Both the position numbers and the translations under genes were made by a program. From Ruminiclostridium josui JCM 17888 (GTDB lineage: Bacteria; Bacillota; Clostridia; Acetivibrionales; DSM-1351): DNA of 64,000 bases. Shown here piece by piece: positions 7,121 through 15,456 of the stretch. A model generated the notes under the pieces. It was not told where the DNA came from. It saw nothing but the letters and a program-made list of their open reading frames with translations, and searched no databases. The stretch covers positions 1,300,001-1,364,000 of the forward strand of contig NZ_JAGE01000001.1 in NCBI RefSeq assembly GCF_000526495.1, written 5' to 3'. How positions within the stretch are numbered: the first letter of the stretch is position 1; each line of letters starts with the position of its first letter.

Positions 7121-7196
7121 TGGTGCCCAGAGCCGGAATCGAACCAGCGACACGGGGATTTTCAGTCCCCTGCTCTACCGACTGAGCTATCTGGGC
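7121..7196 (-). tRNA. tRNA-Phe (GAA)
   Basis: A 76-nt cloverleaf; acceptor GCCCAGA/TCTGGGC, anticodon stem GGGGA/TCCCC with loop CTGAAAA (GAA), T-loop GTTCGATT, CCA encoded. Confidence 0.95.
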
Positions 7197-7200
7197 AAAT

Positions 7201-7277
7201 TGGCGACCCGGAACGGGCTCGAACCGTCGACCTCCAGCGTGACAGGCTGGCATTCTAACCAACTGAACTACCGGGCC
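7201..7277 (-). tRNA. tRNA-Asp (GTC)
   Basis: A 77-nt cloverleaf; anticodon stem CCAGC/GCTGG with loop CTGTCAC (GTC), T-loop GTTCGAGC, CCA encoded. Confidence 0.95.
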
Positions 7278-7299
7278 AATTTGTATCTCTCACGGAAAA

Positions 7300-7375
7300 T
7301 GGTGGGAACTATAGGGCTCGAACCTATGACCCTCTGCTTGTAAGGCAGATGCTCTCCCAGCTGAGCTAAGCTCCC
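7300..7375 (-). tRNA. tRNA-Val (TAC)
   Basis: A 76-nt cloverleaf; anticodon stem TCTGC/GCAGA with loop CTTACAA (TAC), T-loop GTTCGAGC, CCA encoded. First gene of the cluster, directly after the promoter at 7404-7432. Confidence 0.95.
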
Positions 7376-7403
7376 AAGATTATTTCCGTGAGCGACAATT
7401 GAT

Positions 7404-7432
7404 AGTATACATTGCTTGCCTATTAAAGTCAA
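7404..7432 (-). promoter_or_regulatory. Sigma-A promoter of the tRNA cluster
   Basis: Minus strand: TTGACT (7432-7427), 17 bp, TATACT (7409-7404), about 30 nt upstream of tRNA-Val. Confidence 0.8.
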
Positions 7433-7520
7433 CAGGTTTTTTTCCTTTTTTTTTAAAATATTTCAAGTTGACTTTAAATTACTCGGTAAATCTTAAAATA
7501 TCAGCTTTTATTGACTATTA

Positions 7521-8399
7521 TCATTTAGCATTTTCTTTTATAATGTTCTCGATGTCTTGATGAGAAAAGTTATATTTTGTATTGCAGAAATGACACTGCA
7601 GTTCAGCACCCTTGCCATCATCAAGAATCTCAAGTAAGTCATTTTTACCAATACTGATTAGATTTCTCTCCATTCTTTCTCTCGAACAATTACACTTATA
7701 ACTGCAAGGAACTGTTTCAACTATTTTGGGATCCATACCTTCTAAAAGCATATTCAAAATTTCTTCTGGCGTAGTTCCCTCAGATATGAGTTTTGAAATA
7801 GGAGGAAAGCCTATTAGTCGTTTTTCCAAAGTGTCAATAGTTTCTTCCTCTGCTCCGGGCATCATCTGTATTATAAATCCTCCTGCACTCGTTACTCCTG
7901 AAGAGTCTATTAACACGCCTAACGCTACCGTAGAAGGTACTTGTTCAGATGTTGCAAAGTAATATGTCAGGTCGTCGGCTATTTCCCCTGAAACAAGCTG
8001 TGAAAGGCCAACATAAGGCTCCTTAAGACCCATATCCTTTATAACGTTAATATAACCTTCCCCCATTGCAGTTCTTATATCAAGCTTACCACGTTCATTA
8101 AGGGGAAGATACACATTAGGATTATGCACATAACCTCTTACATTCGCCTTGGAATCAGATGCTACAACAATCCCTCCTAACGGCCCGTCTCCCTTTATCT
8201 GTATGGTGAGCTTGTCTTTTTCTCCTTTAAGCATTCTGGACATCATACCCGCCGCTGTCAGTGTTCTTCCTAAAGCGGCTGTTGCTATGGGGGACAGTCC
8301 GTGTATTTCTGAAGCTTGTCCAACCAATTCAGTAGTCTTAGCCGCAAAAGCTCTCACCGTTCCCTGAGCGGCAGTTACTCTTACTATATAATCACCCAT
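7521..8399 (-). CDS. hslO: Hsp33 redox-regulated chaperonin
   Basis: A 292-residue Hsp33. The protein is a redox switch: four cysteines near the C-terminus bind zinc when reduced and form disulfides under oxidative stress, turning on its holdase activity. Here they are Cys236 and Cys238 (KCNC) and Cys269 and Cys272 (CHFC), the canonical CXC and CXXC spacing. The N-terminal core has the family pattern GRTLTAAGMMSRMLKGE and LTIQIKGDGPLGG. It lies alone between the tRNA cluster and cspA. The start at 8399 reads MGDYIVRVTA, matching the family N-terminus. Confidence 0.95.
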   Translation of the reverse strand: MGDYIVRVTAAQGTVRAFAAKTTELVGQASEIHGLSPIATAALGRTLTAAGMMSRMLKGEKDKLTIQIKGDGPLGGIVVASDSKANVRGYVHNPNVYLPLNERGKLDIRTAMGEGYINVIKDMGLKEPYVGLSQLVSGEIADDLTYYFATSEQVPSTVALGVLIDSSGVTSAGGFIIQMMPGAEEETIDTLEKRLIGFPPISKLISEGTTPEEILNMLLEGMDPKIVETVPCSYKCNCSRERMERNLISIGKNDLLEILDDGKGAELQCHFCNTKYNFSHQDIENIIKENAK

Positions 8400-8486
8400 A
8401 TAACCTCCGTGCTCTGTAGCTAAACTCGTTACAGATTCAATAATATTTTTTAATGTGTAAACTTAAATGACCCATATATATTGAAA

Positions 8487-8511
8487 GCCCCGATATCTAA
8501 AATATCGGGGC
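8487..8511 (-). terminator. Terminator after the cold-shock gene
   Basis: A perfect 10-bp stem, GCCCCGATAT with ATATCGGGGC around CTAAA, lies 36 nt after the csp stop; the T-tract is short. Confidence 0.7.
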
Positions 8512-8546
8512 GTTAATGGCTACTTCAGTATATAGTTAAAGCAAAA

Positions 8547-8747
8547 TTATGCTCTCTGAACGTTTGCAGCCTGAGGACCCTTAGCTCCTTCAACAACGTC
8601 AAATACTACTTCTGAGCCTTCCTCAAGTGTTTTGTATCCATCCATGTTGATAGCTGAAAAATGAACAAATACGTCATTTCCGCCATCTCTTTCGATAAAT
8701 CCAAATCCCTTTTCGGCGTTGAACCACTTAACTCTACCTTTTTCCAT
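8547..8747 (-). CDS. csp: Cold-shock protein (CspA/CspB family)
   Basis: A 66-residue nucleic-acid-binding OB-fold protein. RNP1 is KGFGFIE and RNP2 is VFVHFSAI; it starts [12 protein letters not shown] and ends QAANVQRA, as in most bacterial Csps. It binds single-stranded RNA and DNA and keeps mRNA unfolded. The ATG at 8747 follows AGGAGG by 9 nt; a longer frame to 8807 is the untranslated leader. The roughly 64-nt leader between the promoter at 8818-8846 and the start may fold in a temperature-dependent way, as in other csp genes (inference). Confidence 0.95.
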   Translation of the reverse strand: MEKGRVKWFNAEKGFGFIERDGGNDVFVHFSAINMDGYKTLEEGSEVVFDVVEGAKGPQAANVQRA

Positions 8748-8817
8748 TAATAAATTCCTCCTGAATATAACTAAACTGAGCAACGAACGATGTCGCCACT
8801 TTTTCATAACATATAGA

Positions 8818-8846
8818 AGTTTAACACATAAGACTTAAACTGTCAA
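8818..8846 (-). promoter_or_regulatory. Sigma-A promoter of the cold-shock gene
   Basis: Minus strand: TTGACA (8846-8841), 17 bp, TAAACT (8823-8818). Confidence 0.75.
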
Positions 8847-9002
8847 ATTATATTTAACTTATAATATGCTATTTATAAATCTATTCATCCGATGAATTCG
8901 ATTCAAGGTTATTTTTTCACCGTCATCAGCATTTATTCTTCTTCAGCACTGGAATGTCTTTCAAATTGATAACGTAAATTCCATCTGTTTTATGTAACCT
9001 TT

Positions 9003-9749
9003 TTATTTCCTGCAAACATAGAAATTTCTTTGGCTTGTGGGTGAAGGTTTTCTTAAAGTTAATTCTCCAAAGCGGGATACAAACTCCATGCCTGAATTTT
9101 TTATAAAATCCATTATTTCATCATGGGTGTAAGACTTTTCATAATGTGTCTCATCAAACCTTTCGTACAAACCTTCCTTCTTTACAAAAAAGGTAAGATC
9201 AAATCTTGCTTTTTTTGTCTTTGGGTTATAATTATTCTCCCATATATATGTAACCTCGTCGTCAATTTCATAAAAAAGATTGTCCGCAATTATATTTTCA
9301 AATTTGTACTGTGTATTTACATCAAAAATGAACAAACCTCCTGGATTGAGGTAATTCTTTATTAACTTAAACATTTTATTAATTTGTGAGGAATTAGTAA
9401 TATAATTAAAGCTATCTAGAAGACATACAATTGCATCCACTGTTCCATAAAGCTCAAAGTTGCACATATTCTGATTTAAGAATAGTATATCCAATCCCTC
9501 TTTTTCAGCCTTTTCAGCTGCACAGTCCAACATGTCTGAGGACAAATCAAGGCATATCATATCGTAACCTCTGCGTGCCATTTCAACGCCAAAGCTGCCC
9601 GTACCGCATCCAAGTTCAAGTATCATAGAAACATTCAGATTATTCTTCTTAAATATACTTTCAACATAATCTGCCCATTTATTATAATCAATATCCAGAG
9701 TTAATTTGTCGTAAACATATGCAAAATTATTATAAATAATTAAACACAC
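9003..9749 (-). CDS. Class I SAM-dependent methyltransferase
   Basis: About 248 residues. Motif I is ILELGCGTGSFGVEMARRG, with an acidic residue ending the next strand (CLDLS) and motif post-I/II in VDAIVCLLDSFNYI; the SAM-binding Rossmann fold is clear. The N-terminus (FAYVYDKLTLDIDYNKWADY) is typical of the YodM/UbiE-like group in Firmicutes. The substrate is unknown. The start is uncertain: GTG at 9749 overlaps the only good ribosome site (AAAGGTG), so initiation may lie a few codons downstream at a non-ATG codon. No partner gene is adjacent. Confidence 0.8.
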   Translation of the reverse strand: MCLIIYNNFAYVYDKLTLDIDYNKWADYVESIFKKNNLNVSMILELGCGTGSFGVEMARRGYDMICLDLSSDMLDCAAEKAEKEGLDILFLNQNMCNFELYGTVDAIVCLLDSFNYITNSSQINKMFKLIKNYLNPGGLFIFDVNTQYKFENIIADNLFYEIDDEVTYIWENNYNPKTKKARFDLTFFVKKEGLYERFDETHYEKSYTHDEIMDFIKNSGMEFVSRFGELTLRKPSPTSQRNFYVCRK

Positions 9750-9801
9750 CTTTCTGATTTATGTTATTGAAATAGTATCATATAATACTCAAAATATACA
9801 A

Positions 9802-9832
9802 GAAAGCCAGCAAATTATGTCTGCTGACTTTC
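9802..9832 (-). terminator. Terminator overlapping the SASP stop codon
   Basis: GAAAGCCAGCA and TGCTGACTTTC form an 11-bp stem with one G-U pair; the left arm of the hairpin includes the last codons of the SASP gene. The minus-strand tail is TTGTATATTTT. Confidence 0.6.
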
Positions 9833-9982
9833 CTGAACCTGCATTTTTTTTCTTTTTGTAACCAATCCTCCAATGCGTCCTGTTTCTTTTGGAGTTAGAC
9901 TTTTCCATCCGCCTTCCATGACTTTTTCTATCAAACCAAGTTCCCGAGCAATTTCATACTTTAATTTTTCATTATCATCCAC
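9815..9982 (-). CDS. Minor alpha/beta-type small acid-soluble spore protein
   Basis: A 55-residue protein that starts at GTG 9982, with AGGAGG 10 nt upstream. It has both alpha/beta SASP signatures: KYEIARELGL in the first half (the germination-protease region) and LTPKETGRIGG followed by LVTKRKK in the second half, which contacts DNA. These proteins coat spore DNA and protect it from UV and peroxide. It is shorter than the major SASPs and has IEKVMEGGWKS between the two motifs, as in the minor clostridial forms. Expression in the forespore is expected, but I could not place a convincing SigG promoter. Confidence 0.75.
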   Translation of the reverse strand: MDDNEKLKYEIARELGLIEKVMEGGWKSLTPKETGRIGGLVTKRKKMQVQESQQT

Positions 9983-10043
9983 TTTTTCTGCACCTCCTAT
10001 TGGTATTATGTGGATAATAATAAATATTTATACCTATTTCGTG

Positions 10044-11279
10044 TTATTTTTGACTAATAACTTCAATGGCTTTCTGAAGCTGTAAATCATCTTCTCTTGG
10101 AATTGCAGCAACATCTGTATCTTTATACTTGTCGGGTAGTTTAACCTCAATATCAGGCTTTATACCCTCTCCCTGAATACAAACACCGGAAGGTGTATAA
10201 TATCTTGCTATCGTCACCTTTAATCCCGTACCGTCCTTAAAAGAATATGTTGTTTGAACCAAACCTTTTCCAAAGGTTTTTGTTCCTATTAATGTTCCTT
10301 TTTTAAAGTCCTTTATAGCTCCAGCAAGAATTTCAGAGGCACTTGCACTGTTGCCGTTTGTTAGTACTGCAATTGGCATATTTAATTCTGTTGCATCTGA
10401 TGTCTGCACATGTTTTTTACCGTTTTTATCCTTTGTAAATACTATATCCCCCTTAGGAAGCAGCCTATCCGCAAGTGACACTACTTCATCATATAACCCT
10501 CCCGGATTATCTCTGACATCTATTATTAACCCTTTAGCTCCCTGTTTTACCAAGGTGTTTAGCTGGCTTATAAAGTTCTTACTTATATTTTTATCAAACA
10601 TTTTGAGCTTGATATATGCAATATTTCCATCGAGCATTTCGCTCCTTATATTTACCAAGGCCTTTATCTTTTTACGCATCACAGGAATATCTTTGGTACT
10701 GCTTTCGGATTCTCTTAATATTGTAAGGACTGTCTCCGTATTTTCAGGCCCCTTTATCATGTTGGCTATTAGTGTTTCATCCTTTATCCCCGTAATATCT
10801 TTTCCGTCAATTTTAAGTATTTTGTCCCCCTGCTTTATTCCTGCAGCTTTTGCAGGAGAATTATCATAAGGCTCCAGCACTGTTACTATTCCATTTTTAT
10901 CTAGTATTATGGGCAGCCCCACACCTACGTACTCATTCTCCGTGTTATTCTGAAGACCTGTAAACCATTTCATTTGCTCCTTATTATAATATACGGTATA
11001 CGGGTCATTCAATGAATCTGCCATGCCACTTATTGCACCTTCAACCAGCTTGTTTGTGTCTACATTTTCATAGTAAGACTTCTGCAGTATGCTCCTTGCT
11101 TCGTTAAATTTCTGTATTGTGGCCCTGTCTACACTATTTTTATTAAAAATAAGGGAGTAACTTCCATTAAAATACATTAATCCGCCGTACACCAAAATTG
11201 ATATTGTAAAACATACTATTGCCGTCATTGTTATTACTGAAAACAAACGTTTTGATTCTTGGTCTTTCATATTGAGCAT
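10044..11279 (-). CDS. ctpA: Carboxyl-terminal processing protease (S41, CtpA-like)
   Basis: A 411-residue membrane-anchored serine protease. There is an N-terminal transmembrane segment (about residues 15-37), a PDZ domain (about 110-190, GVGLPI then VLEPYDNSPAKAAGIKQGD) and the S41 catalytic domain with Ser in NGNSASASEI and Lys in GTKTFGKGLV. It cleaves proteins outside the membrane at their C-termini. The ATG at 11279 is preferred, with AGAGGTG 6 nt upstream. The M23 hydrolase and ftsEX lie upstream on the same strand, the common clostridial order ftsE-ftsX-M23-ctpA, but a hairpin at 11375-11401 separates it from them. Confidence 0.92.
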   Translation of the reverse strand: MLNMKDQESKRLFSVITMTAIVCFTISILVYGGLMYFNGSYSLIFNKNSVDRATIQKFNEARSILQKSYYENVDTNKLVEGAISGMADSLNDPYTVYYNKEQMKWFTGLQNNTENEYVGVGLPIILDKNGIVTVLEPYDNSPAKAAGIKQGDKILKIDGKDITGIKDETLIANMIKGPENTETVLTILRESESSTKDIPVMRKKIKALVNIRSEMLDGNIAYIKLKMFDKNISKNFISQLNTLVKQGAKGLIIDVRDNPGGLYDEVVSLADRLLPKGDIVFTKDKNGKKHVQTSDATELNMPIAVLTNGNSASASEILAGAIKDFKKGTLIGTKTFGKGLVQTTYSFKDGTGLKVTIARYYTPSGVCIQGEGIKPDIEVKLPDKYKDTDVAAIPREDDLQLQKAIEVISQK

Positions 11280-11374
11280 TAAGAACACCTCTTGTTGATT
11301 TTTTCTTAGTTATATTCTTCCAAATTTTCCGACTTTTAAGTATACAAAAACAGATATGTCTAAAATATAATATT

Positions 11375-11401
11375 AAACCCGCATTTATAATATGCGGGTT
11401 T
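11375..11401 (-). terminator. Probable terminator after the M23 hydrolase gene
   Basis: AAACCCGCAT pairs perfectly with ATGCGGGTTT across a 7-nt loop, 15 nt after the stop; the minus-strand tail is AATATTATATTTT, so termination may be partial. Confidence 0.6.
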
Positions 11402-11416
11402 GTCTGAATATATATT

Positions 11417-12544
11417 TTATTTATAGTAAGTAAGGGGGTCTGTTGTTTCTCCGCCTTTTCTGACTTCAAAGTGTAAATGAGGCCCGGTAGACAAGCCTGT
11501 ACTTCCAACCTTTCCTACGGTATCACCTTTTTTCAATGTATCTCCCACTTGCACCAATATCTTGCTCTGGTGAGCATAAAGTGTTGCAAGTCCTCCACCA
11601 TGGTCAATTATGACACAATTACCATAACCGCCGTTCCAACCTGCCATAATTACTTTTCCGCTATTTGCGGCAACAATTGTTGCACCCGATGGAGCATCTA
11701 TATCTATACCTGTATGAAGCTTTCTGACTTTATATATAGGATGTATTCTATATCCATATGGAGATGAAATTCTAGTATACCCTGGGGTTGGCCAAGACAA
11801 GACTCCTCCCGCATACTTTGCTGTGGTACTACTGAGCTGAGTTATAGTTTTTGCCAGTTGCTTTGATAAGGCTATCATTTCATCTTCTTTTTTTTCAAGG
11901 TCTTTCAGTTTTGATTTTGAAGCCTCTATTTCAGATTGAACCTTTTTACTTGTGTTTTTTATATCAGCAACTTTATTTGTCAAAGTTTTTAACTGTTGAT
12001 TTTTTTCCTCAAGTTCTCTAAGCTTATCCTGTTTTTGAAGTTCAGTACTCTCTCGTCCTGTAACTATTTCCTGTATAAGCTTGGTGTCATTTTCCTTTAC
12101 CAGAGAAATTATCTCCAATCTGGAAAAAAACTCACTAAGGCTCTTTGATTCTACAAAAACTTCAAAGGGAGATTGATTCATATTCTGATACATAATTCTC
12201 ATTCTAGTCTTAAAAAGCTCTGTTTTAGCCTTATAATCCTTCTCAATCTGCTCAATCTCTTTTGTAATACGTTCAATATCCGCCTTTACATCAGAAATCT
12301 CCTCTGCCTTTTTGTTCAAACTGTTTTGAGCCTTCTGTGCTTGGGAATCCAGATTTTCCTTGTCCTCTTTACCCTGCTCAATCTGATTTGATAATGCTTT
12401 CTTTTCACTAGCAATCTGATTAAGCTCACCTTTAACATTTTTCTGCTGTTCTTTTGCTTTATCCAAAGTGGTTGCGCCGGCAGGTATAATTACACATGAA
12501 AATATGTACAATATAACCATTAGCAAAGTTAACTGTTTTTTCAT
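11417..12544 (-). CDS. Coiled-coil M23 peptidoglycan hydrolase (EnvC-like)
   Basis: A 375-residue secreted protein: signal peptide (residues 1-24, ending PAGATT), a long coiled coil (about 25-245) and a C-terminal M23 endopeptidase domain (about 260-375). The zinc site is intact: HTGIDID gives His and Asp, and HLHFEVR the last His, with YGNCVIIDHGGG between. In other bacteria FtsEX drives such hydrolases through the coiled coil to split septal or side-wall peptidoglycan (EnvC, PcsB or CwlO systems). The adjacent ftsEX just upstream supports this pairing. GGGGGG precedes the ATG. Confidence 0.92.
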   Translation of the reverse strand: MKKQLTLLMVILYIFSCVIIPAGATTLDKAKEQQKNVKGELNQIASEKKALSNQIEQGKEDKENLDSQAQKAQNSLNKKAEEISDVKADIERITKEIEQIEKDYKAKTELFKTRMRIMYQNMNQSPFEVFVESKSLSEFFSRLEIISLVKENDTKLIQEIVTGRESTELQKQDKLRELEEKNQQLKTLTNKVADIKNTSKKVQSEIEASKSKLKDLEKKEDEMIALSKQLAKTITQLSSTTAKYAGGVLSWPTPGYTRISSPYGYRIHPIYKVRKLHTGIDIDAPSGATIVAANSGKVIMAGWNGGYGNCVIIDHGGGLATLYAHQSKILVQVGDTLKKGDTVGKVGSTGLSTGPHLHFEVRKGGETTDPLTYYK

Positions 12545-12600
12545 TTTACCCCCCCTATTTATCCTACGTATAAAATTTAGTTAAAATTTAATTATTTATA

Positions 12601-13515
12601 CTAAACATGAAGGTGTTTGCGGATTGACATTATACTTCCGGATGCACCTATCAACGCACTAACCCCCACATAGAAGAAAACAAGTGTACTCCATATATAC
12701 TTGTAATCCATTATTTCAAATCCATCACCCAATGCAGCAAGGTTGTTTGTTACTCTTGGCTGAGTAAATCCATAAAGATACGAAATAATTATAAACGCAA
12801 ATAATGCCCCCGTTAACCCTATGAGTATTCCCTCAAATATAAACGGCCATCTAATAAACCAATCGGTAGCACCTATATATTTCATAATATTTATTTCCTT
12901 GCGCCTAGCAAATACTGTAAGCTTAATTGTGTTTGAAATTATAAACAGCGAAATAATTAATAATACTCCAATCAAAACAAGACTTACAATTCTCACCCAT
13001 CTTGAAACAGTATCAATCAAATCTATAGTTTGCTGGGAATATTTTACATTCTCCATACCCGCCAAAGCACGAAGCTGGCTTGCTACAAGTTTACTGTTCT
13101 GAGGGTCTTTCACCTTTATTATAAATGATACGTTCATGGAACTTTCATCGTATCCTTCAAGTATATTAGCTCCACCCTCGTTTAACTTATCATTTGCAAG
13201 AAATTTTTTAAATTGCTCAAAAGCTTCTTTTTTAGTTACTATGGAATAGCTTTCAATATATTTGTTATTCTTTATCTCAGTCTCGATTCCAGCAATCTGC
13301 TGGTCTGTCAATGTAGGTAAACAATATGCCTGCATCTGAGGTTGGTCATACAATATATCAAGATTGTGATTCAGATTGACAAGTATCAGATAAAACCCGC
13401 CAAAAAGAATCAGAGCCGCACTTATTATACTGATTGAAGCTAATGACATAAGTTTGTTTCTATATGCATTTTTGAAACTCTCTTTAAGAATATATTTGAA
13501 ACTCCGTATCTTCAT
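12601..13515 (-). CDS. ftsX: FtsX, membrane subunit of the FtsEX complex
   Basis: A 304-residue protein with four transmembrane segments (near residues 25-45, 175-197, 225-247 and 275-297) and a large external loop of about 130 residues between the first two, the FtsX topology. It begins MKIRSFKYILKESFKNAYRN, the family N-terminus. The loop would contact the coiled-coil hydrolase encoded downstream. It overlaps the end of ftsE by 32 bases, indicating translational coupling. It does not transport a substrate; it passes the ATPase signal to the wall hydrolase. Confidence 0.95.
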   Translation of the reverse strand: MKIRSFKYILKESFKNAYRNKLMSLASISIISAALILFGGFYLILVNLNHNLDILYDQPQMQAYCLPTLTDQQIAGIETEIKNNKYIESYSIVTKKEAFEQFKKFLANDKLNEGGANILEGYDESSMNVSFIIKVKDPQNSKLVASQLRALAGMENVKYSQQTIDLIDTVSRWVRIVSLVLIGVLLIISLFIISNTIKLTVFARRKEINIMKYIGATDWFIRWPFIFEGILIGLTGALFAFIIISYLYGFTQPRVTNNLAALGDGFEIMDYKYIWSTLVFFYVGVSALIGASGSIMSIRKHLHV

Positions 13516-14197
13516 CCACGTAAAGCCCTTTCTGCTGATCCCTTATTATCTTGCCTTTCTCAATGGCTATTACTCTTTTCTTCATGGCATCGACTATGCT
13601 TCTTTCGTGAGTAGCCACTACAACAGTAGTCCCTCTCTGATTTACCTCAGTCAAAAGCTTTACAATCTCCCATGAATTTTCAGGGTCAAGATTCCCTGTA
13701 GGTTCGTCCGCAATAAGCAGTGCAGGATTATTTACTAAAGACCTTGCAATAGCTACACGCTGCTGTTCTCCTCCCGATAACTGGTGAGGATACGCATTAG
13801 CCTTCCGGCTCAAACCAACAAGTGCAAGGGACATCGGTACCTGTCTACGTATTTCACGAGGAAGGCACTCTGTTATTTCCATTGCAAATGCAATATTTTC
13901 ATATACAGTTTTATTTGGCAGAAGTCTGAAATCCTGAAACACCATACCTATACCTCGGCGCAAATATGGCACCTGTCTTGTATGCAATTTTGAGAGCTGG
14001 TACCCATTTACAATAACCTCGCCCTGAGTTACGGATTCTTCCTTCATTAAAAGTTTAAGTAAAGTAGATTTACCTGAACCACTGGAGCCGATGATAAAAG
14101 CAAAATCTCCCTTATTTATTTTAAGGTTAATTCCTTTTAACGCTACAGTACCGTTCGGGTATTTTTTATACACGTCAATAAATTCTACCACCTGCAA
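13484..14197 (-). CDS. ftsE: FtsE, ATPase subunit of the FtsEX complex
   Basis: An ABC ATPase of 235-237 residues. Walker A is GSSGSGKST, the Q-loop region VFQDFRLLP, the signature [14 protein letters not shown] and Walker B LLIADEPT; the H-loop is VATHE. It binds FtsX on the cytoplasmic side. Two starts are possible: TTG at 14197 (AGGGAG only 4 nt upstream) or GTG at 14191, which gives the family-like N-terminus MVEFIDVYKKYPNG but with a longer spacer. It is the first gene of ftsE-ftsX-M23. Confidence 0.95.
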   Translation of the reverse strand: MQVVEFIDVYKKYPNGTVALKGINLKINKGDFAFIIGSSGSGKSTLLKLLMKEESVTQGEVIVNGYQLSKLHTRQVPYLRRGIGMVFQDFRLLPNKTVYENIAFAMEITECLPREIRRQVPMSLALVGLSRKANAYPHQLSGGEQQRVAIARSLVNNPALLIADEPTGNLDPENSWEIVKLLTEVNQRGTTVVVATHERSIVDAMKKRVIAIEKGKIIRDQQKGLYVDEDTEFQIYS

Positions 14198-14242
14198 TTA
14201 ACTCCCTTATTTGGATTTTGTGACAGTGCCATACAGTATTGG

Positions 14243-15322
14243 TTAACCGTTAATATTAGCCAGATACTTTTTGACAAGTATTGCAACTTTAAATATAACT
14301 GCGTCATCAAAGCTGGTAAGCTCGAGACCTGTGAGTCTCTTTATTTTTTCCAGTCTGTACACAAGAGTATTTCTGTGAATATAGAGCTGCCTTGCAGTTT
14401 CGCTGACATTCAAATTATTCTCAAAGAATTTCTGTATTGTCAGCATTGTCTCATTGTCCAGAGAATCTGCGGAGTTGTCCTTGAAAACCTCCTCAAGAAA
14501 AAGCTGGCACAATGTAGTTGGAATATGATATATCAGACGCCCCATGCCCAAATTATTATAATCATATATATTTTTATCTCCAGTAAATATATTACCGATT
14601 ATCATGGACATCTGTGCTTCTTTATATGATTTTGTAATATCTTTAAGGTTATCAATGATAGTACCTATTCCTATATAGGCTTTTACCATAAGTTCCGAAT
14701 TAAGGGTATCTACAATCACTCTTGCAAGTTTATACACTTCCTTGTAGTCATCCTTATTCTTGACCTCTTTTACAAGAACTACGTTGTCATCGTCGATAAC
14801 CACAACAAAATCCTTTCCTTTATTAGGAAAAAGACTTTCTATAACTTCATGGACATGAACATCCTTATCACTGGTGGCATTTATCAGGTATACAACTCTC
14901 ATTGCATTATAATCAATATGAAGTTCTTTTGACTTTACAAGAATGTCACCAGGTAAAATATTTTCAACAACAATATTTTTGACAAAAGTATTTTTATCAT
15001 ACTTTTCATCATAGTAACTTTTAAGGTTAAGTATATTTAAAGTAAACAGTTCAAGAAATTTAGAATCCTGCGGGTCAGCCGCCTGTATAAAAGTAATAAA
15101 CTCTATTTTATTCTTTAAAATAACCTTATTATATAGTTTCCCGTCGATAAGCGCTTGTTGGTCTTTTTCCAGTGCAAAAGAAGCAGCTTGCTGGTCTTGT
15201 TGTCCTATCATCTGAAAATTCGAATGGGCAATAACAACACCACTGTCGTCAGTTACCCCAACCTCTTTGCCCAGTATTTCACTATATTTATCAGACAGCG
15301 TCTGGAATAATTTTACAGACAT
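14243..15322 (-). CDS. PucR/CdaR-type transcriptional regulator
   Basis: 359 residues. The N-terminal part (SVKLFQTLSDKYSEILGKEVGVTDDSGVVIAHSN) resembles the sugar-diacid recognition or GAF-like sensor of CdaR proteins. The middle has the GGDEF-related CdaR fold (YIGIGTIIDNLKDITKSYKEA). The C-terminus is the PucR helix-turn-helix (FFENNLNVSETARQLYIHRN, then TLVYRLEKIKRLTGLEL). The ATG at 15322 is chosen because AGGGAGGT lies 5 nt upstream. It is likely a metabolite-sensing activator; the ligand and targets are unknown. The gene lies between ftsE and an MFS transporter, which might be a target (weak inference). Confidence 0.85.
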   Translation of the reverse strand: MSVKLFQTLSDKYSEILGKEVGVTDDSGVVIAHSNFQMIGQQDQQAASFALEKDQQALIDGKLYNKVILKNKIEFITFIQAADPQDSKFLELFTLNILNLKSYYDEKYDKNTFVKNIVVENILPGDILVKSKELHIDYNAMRVVYLINATSDKDVHVHEVIESLFPNKGKDFVVVIDDDNVVLVKEVKNKDDYKEVYKLARVIVDTLNSELMVKAYIGIGTIIDNLKDITKSYKEAQMSMIIGNIFTGDKNIYDYNNLGMGRLIYHIPTTLCQLFLEEVFKDNSADSLDNETMLTIQKFFENNLNVSETARQLYIHRNTLVYRLEKIKRLTGLELTSFDDAVIFKVAILVKKYLANING

Positions 15323-15456
15323 TGTAACCTCCCTGCTTATAATGAGCATAGTAAATTGCCGTAAATGTATCACAATTAATTAGAATTATACACTATATCA
15401 TTTTTTTTTACTAGAACGCATATTATAAATTTACTTTTAATGACCTTTAAATATCA

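Noticed and set aside
8925-9002. A 25-codon frame after the methyltransferase gene (RLHKTDGIYVINLKDIPV)
   Set aside because: The peptide looks plausible, but it lacks a good start and ribosome site and is too short to support without homologs.
9983-10043. SigG-like promoter (GGTATA and CATAATA) before the SASP gene
   Set aside because: The transcript would begin inside or next to the ribosome site, leaving almost no leader.
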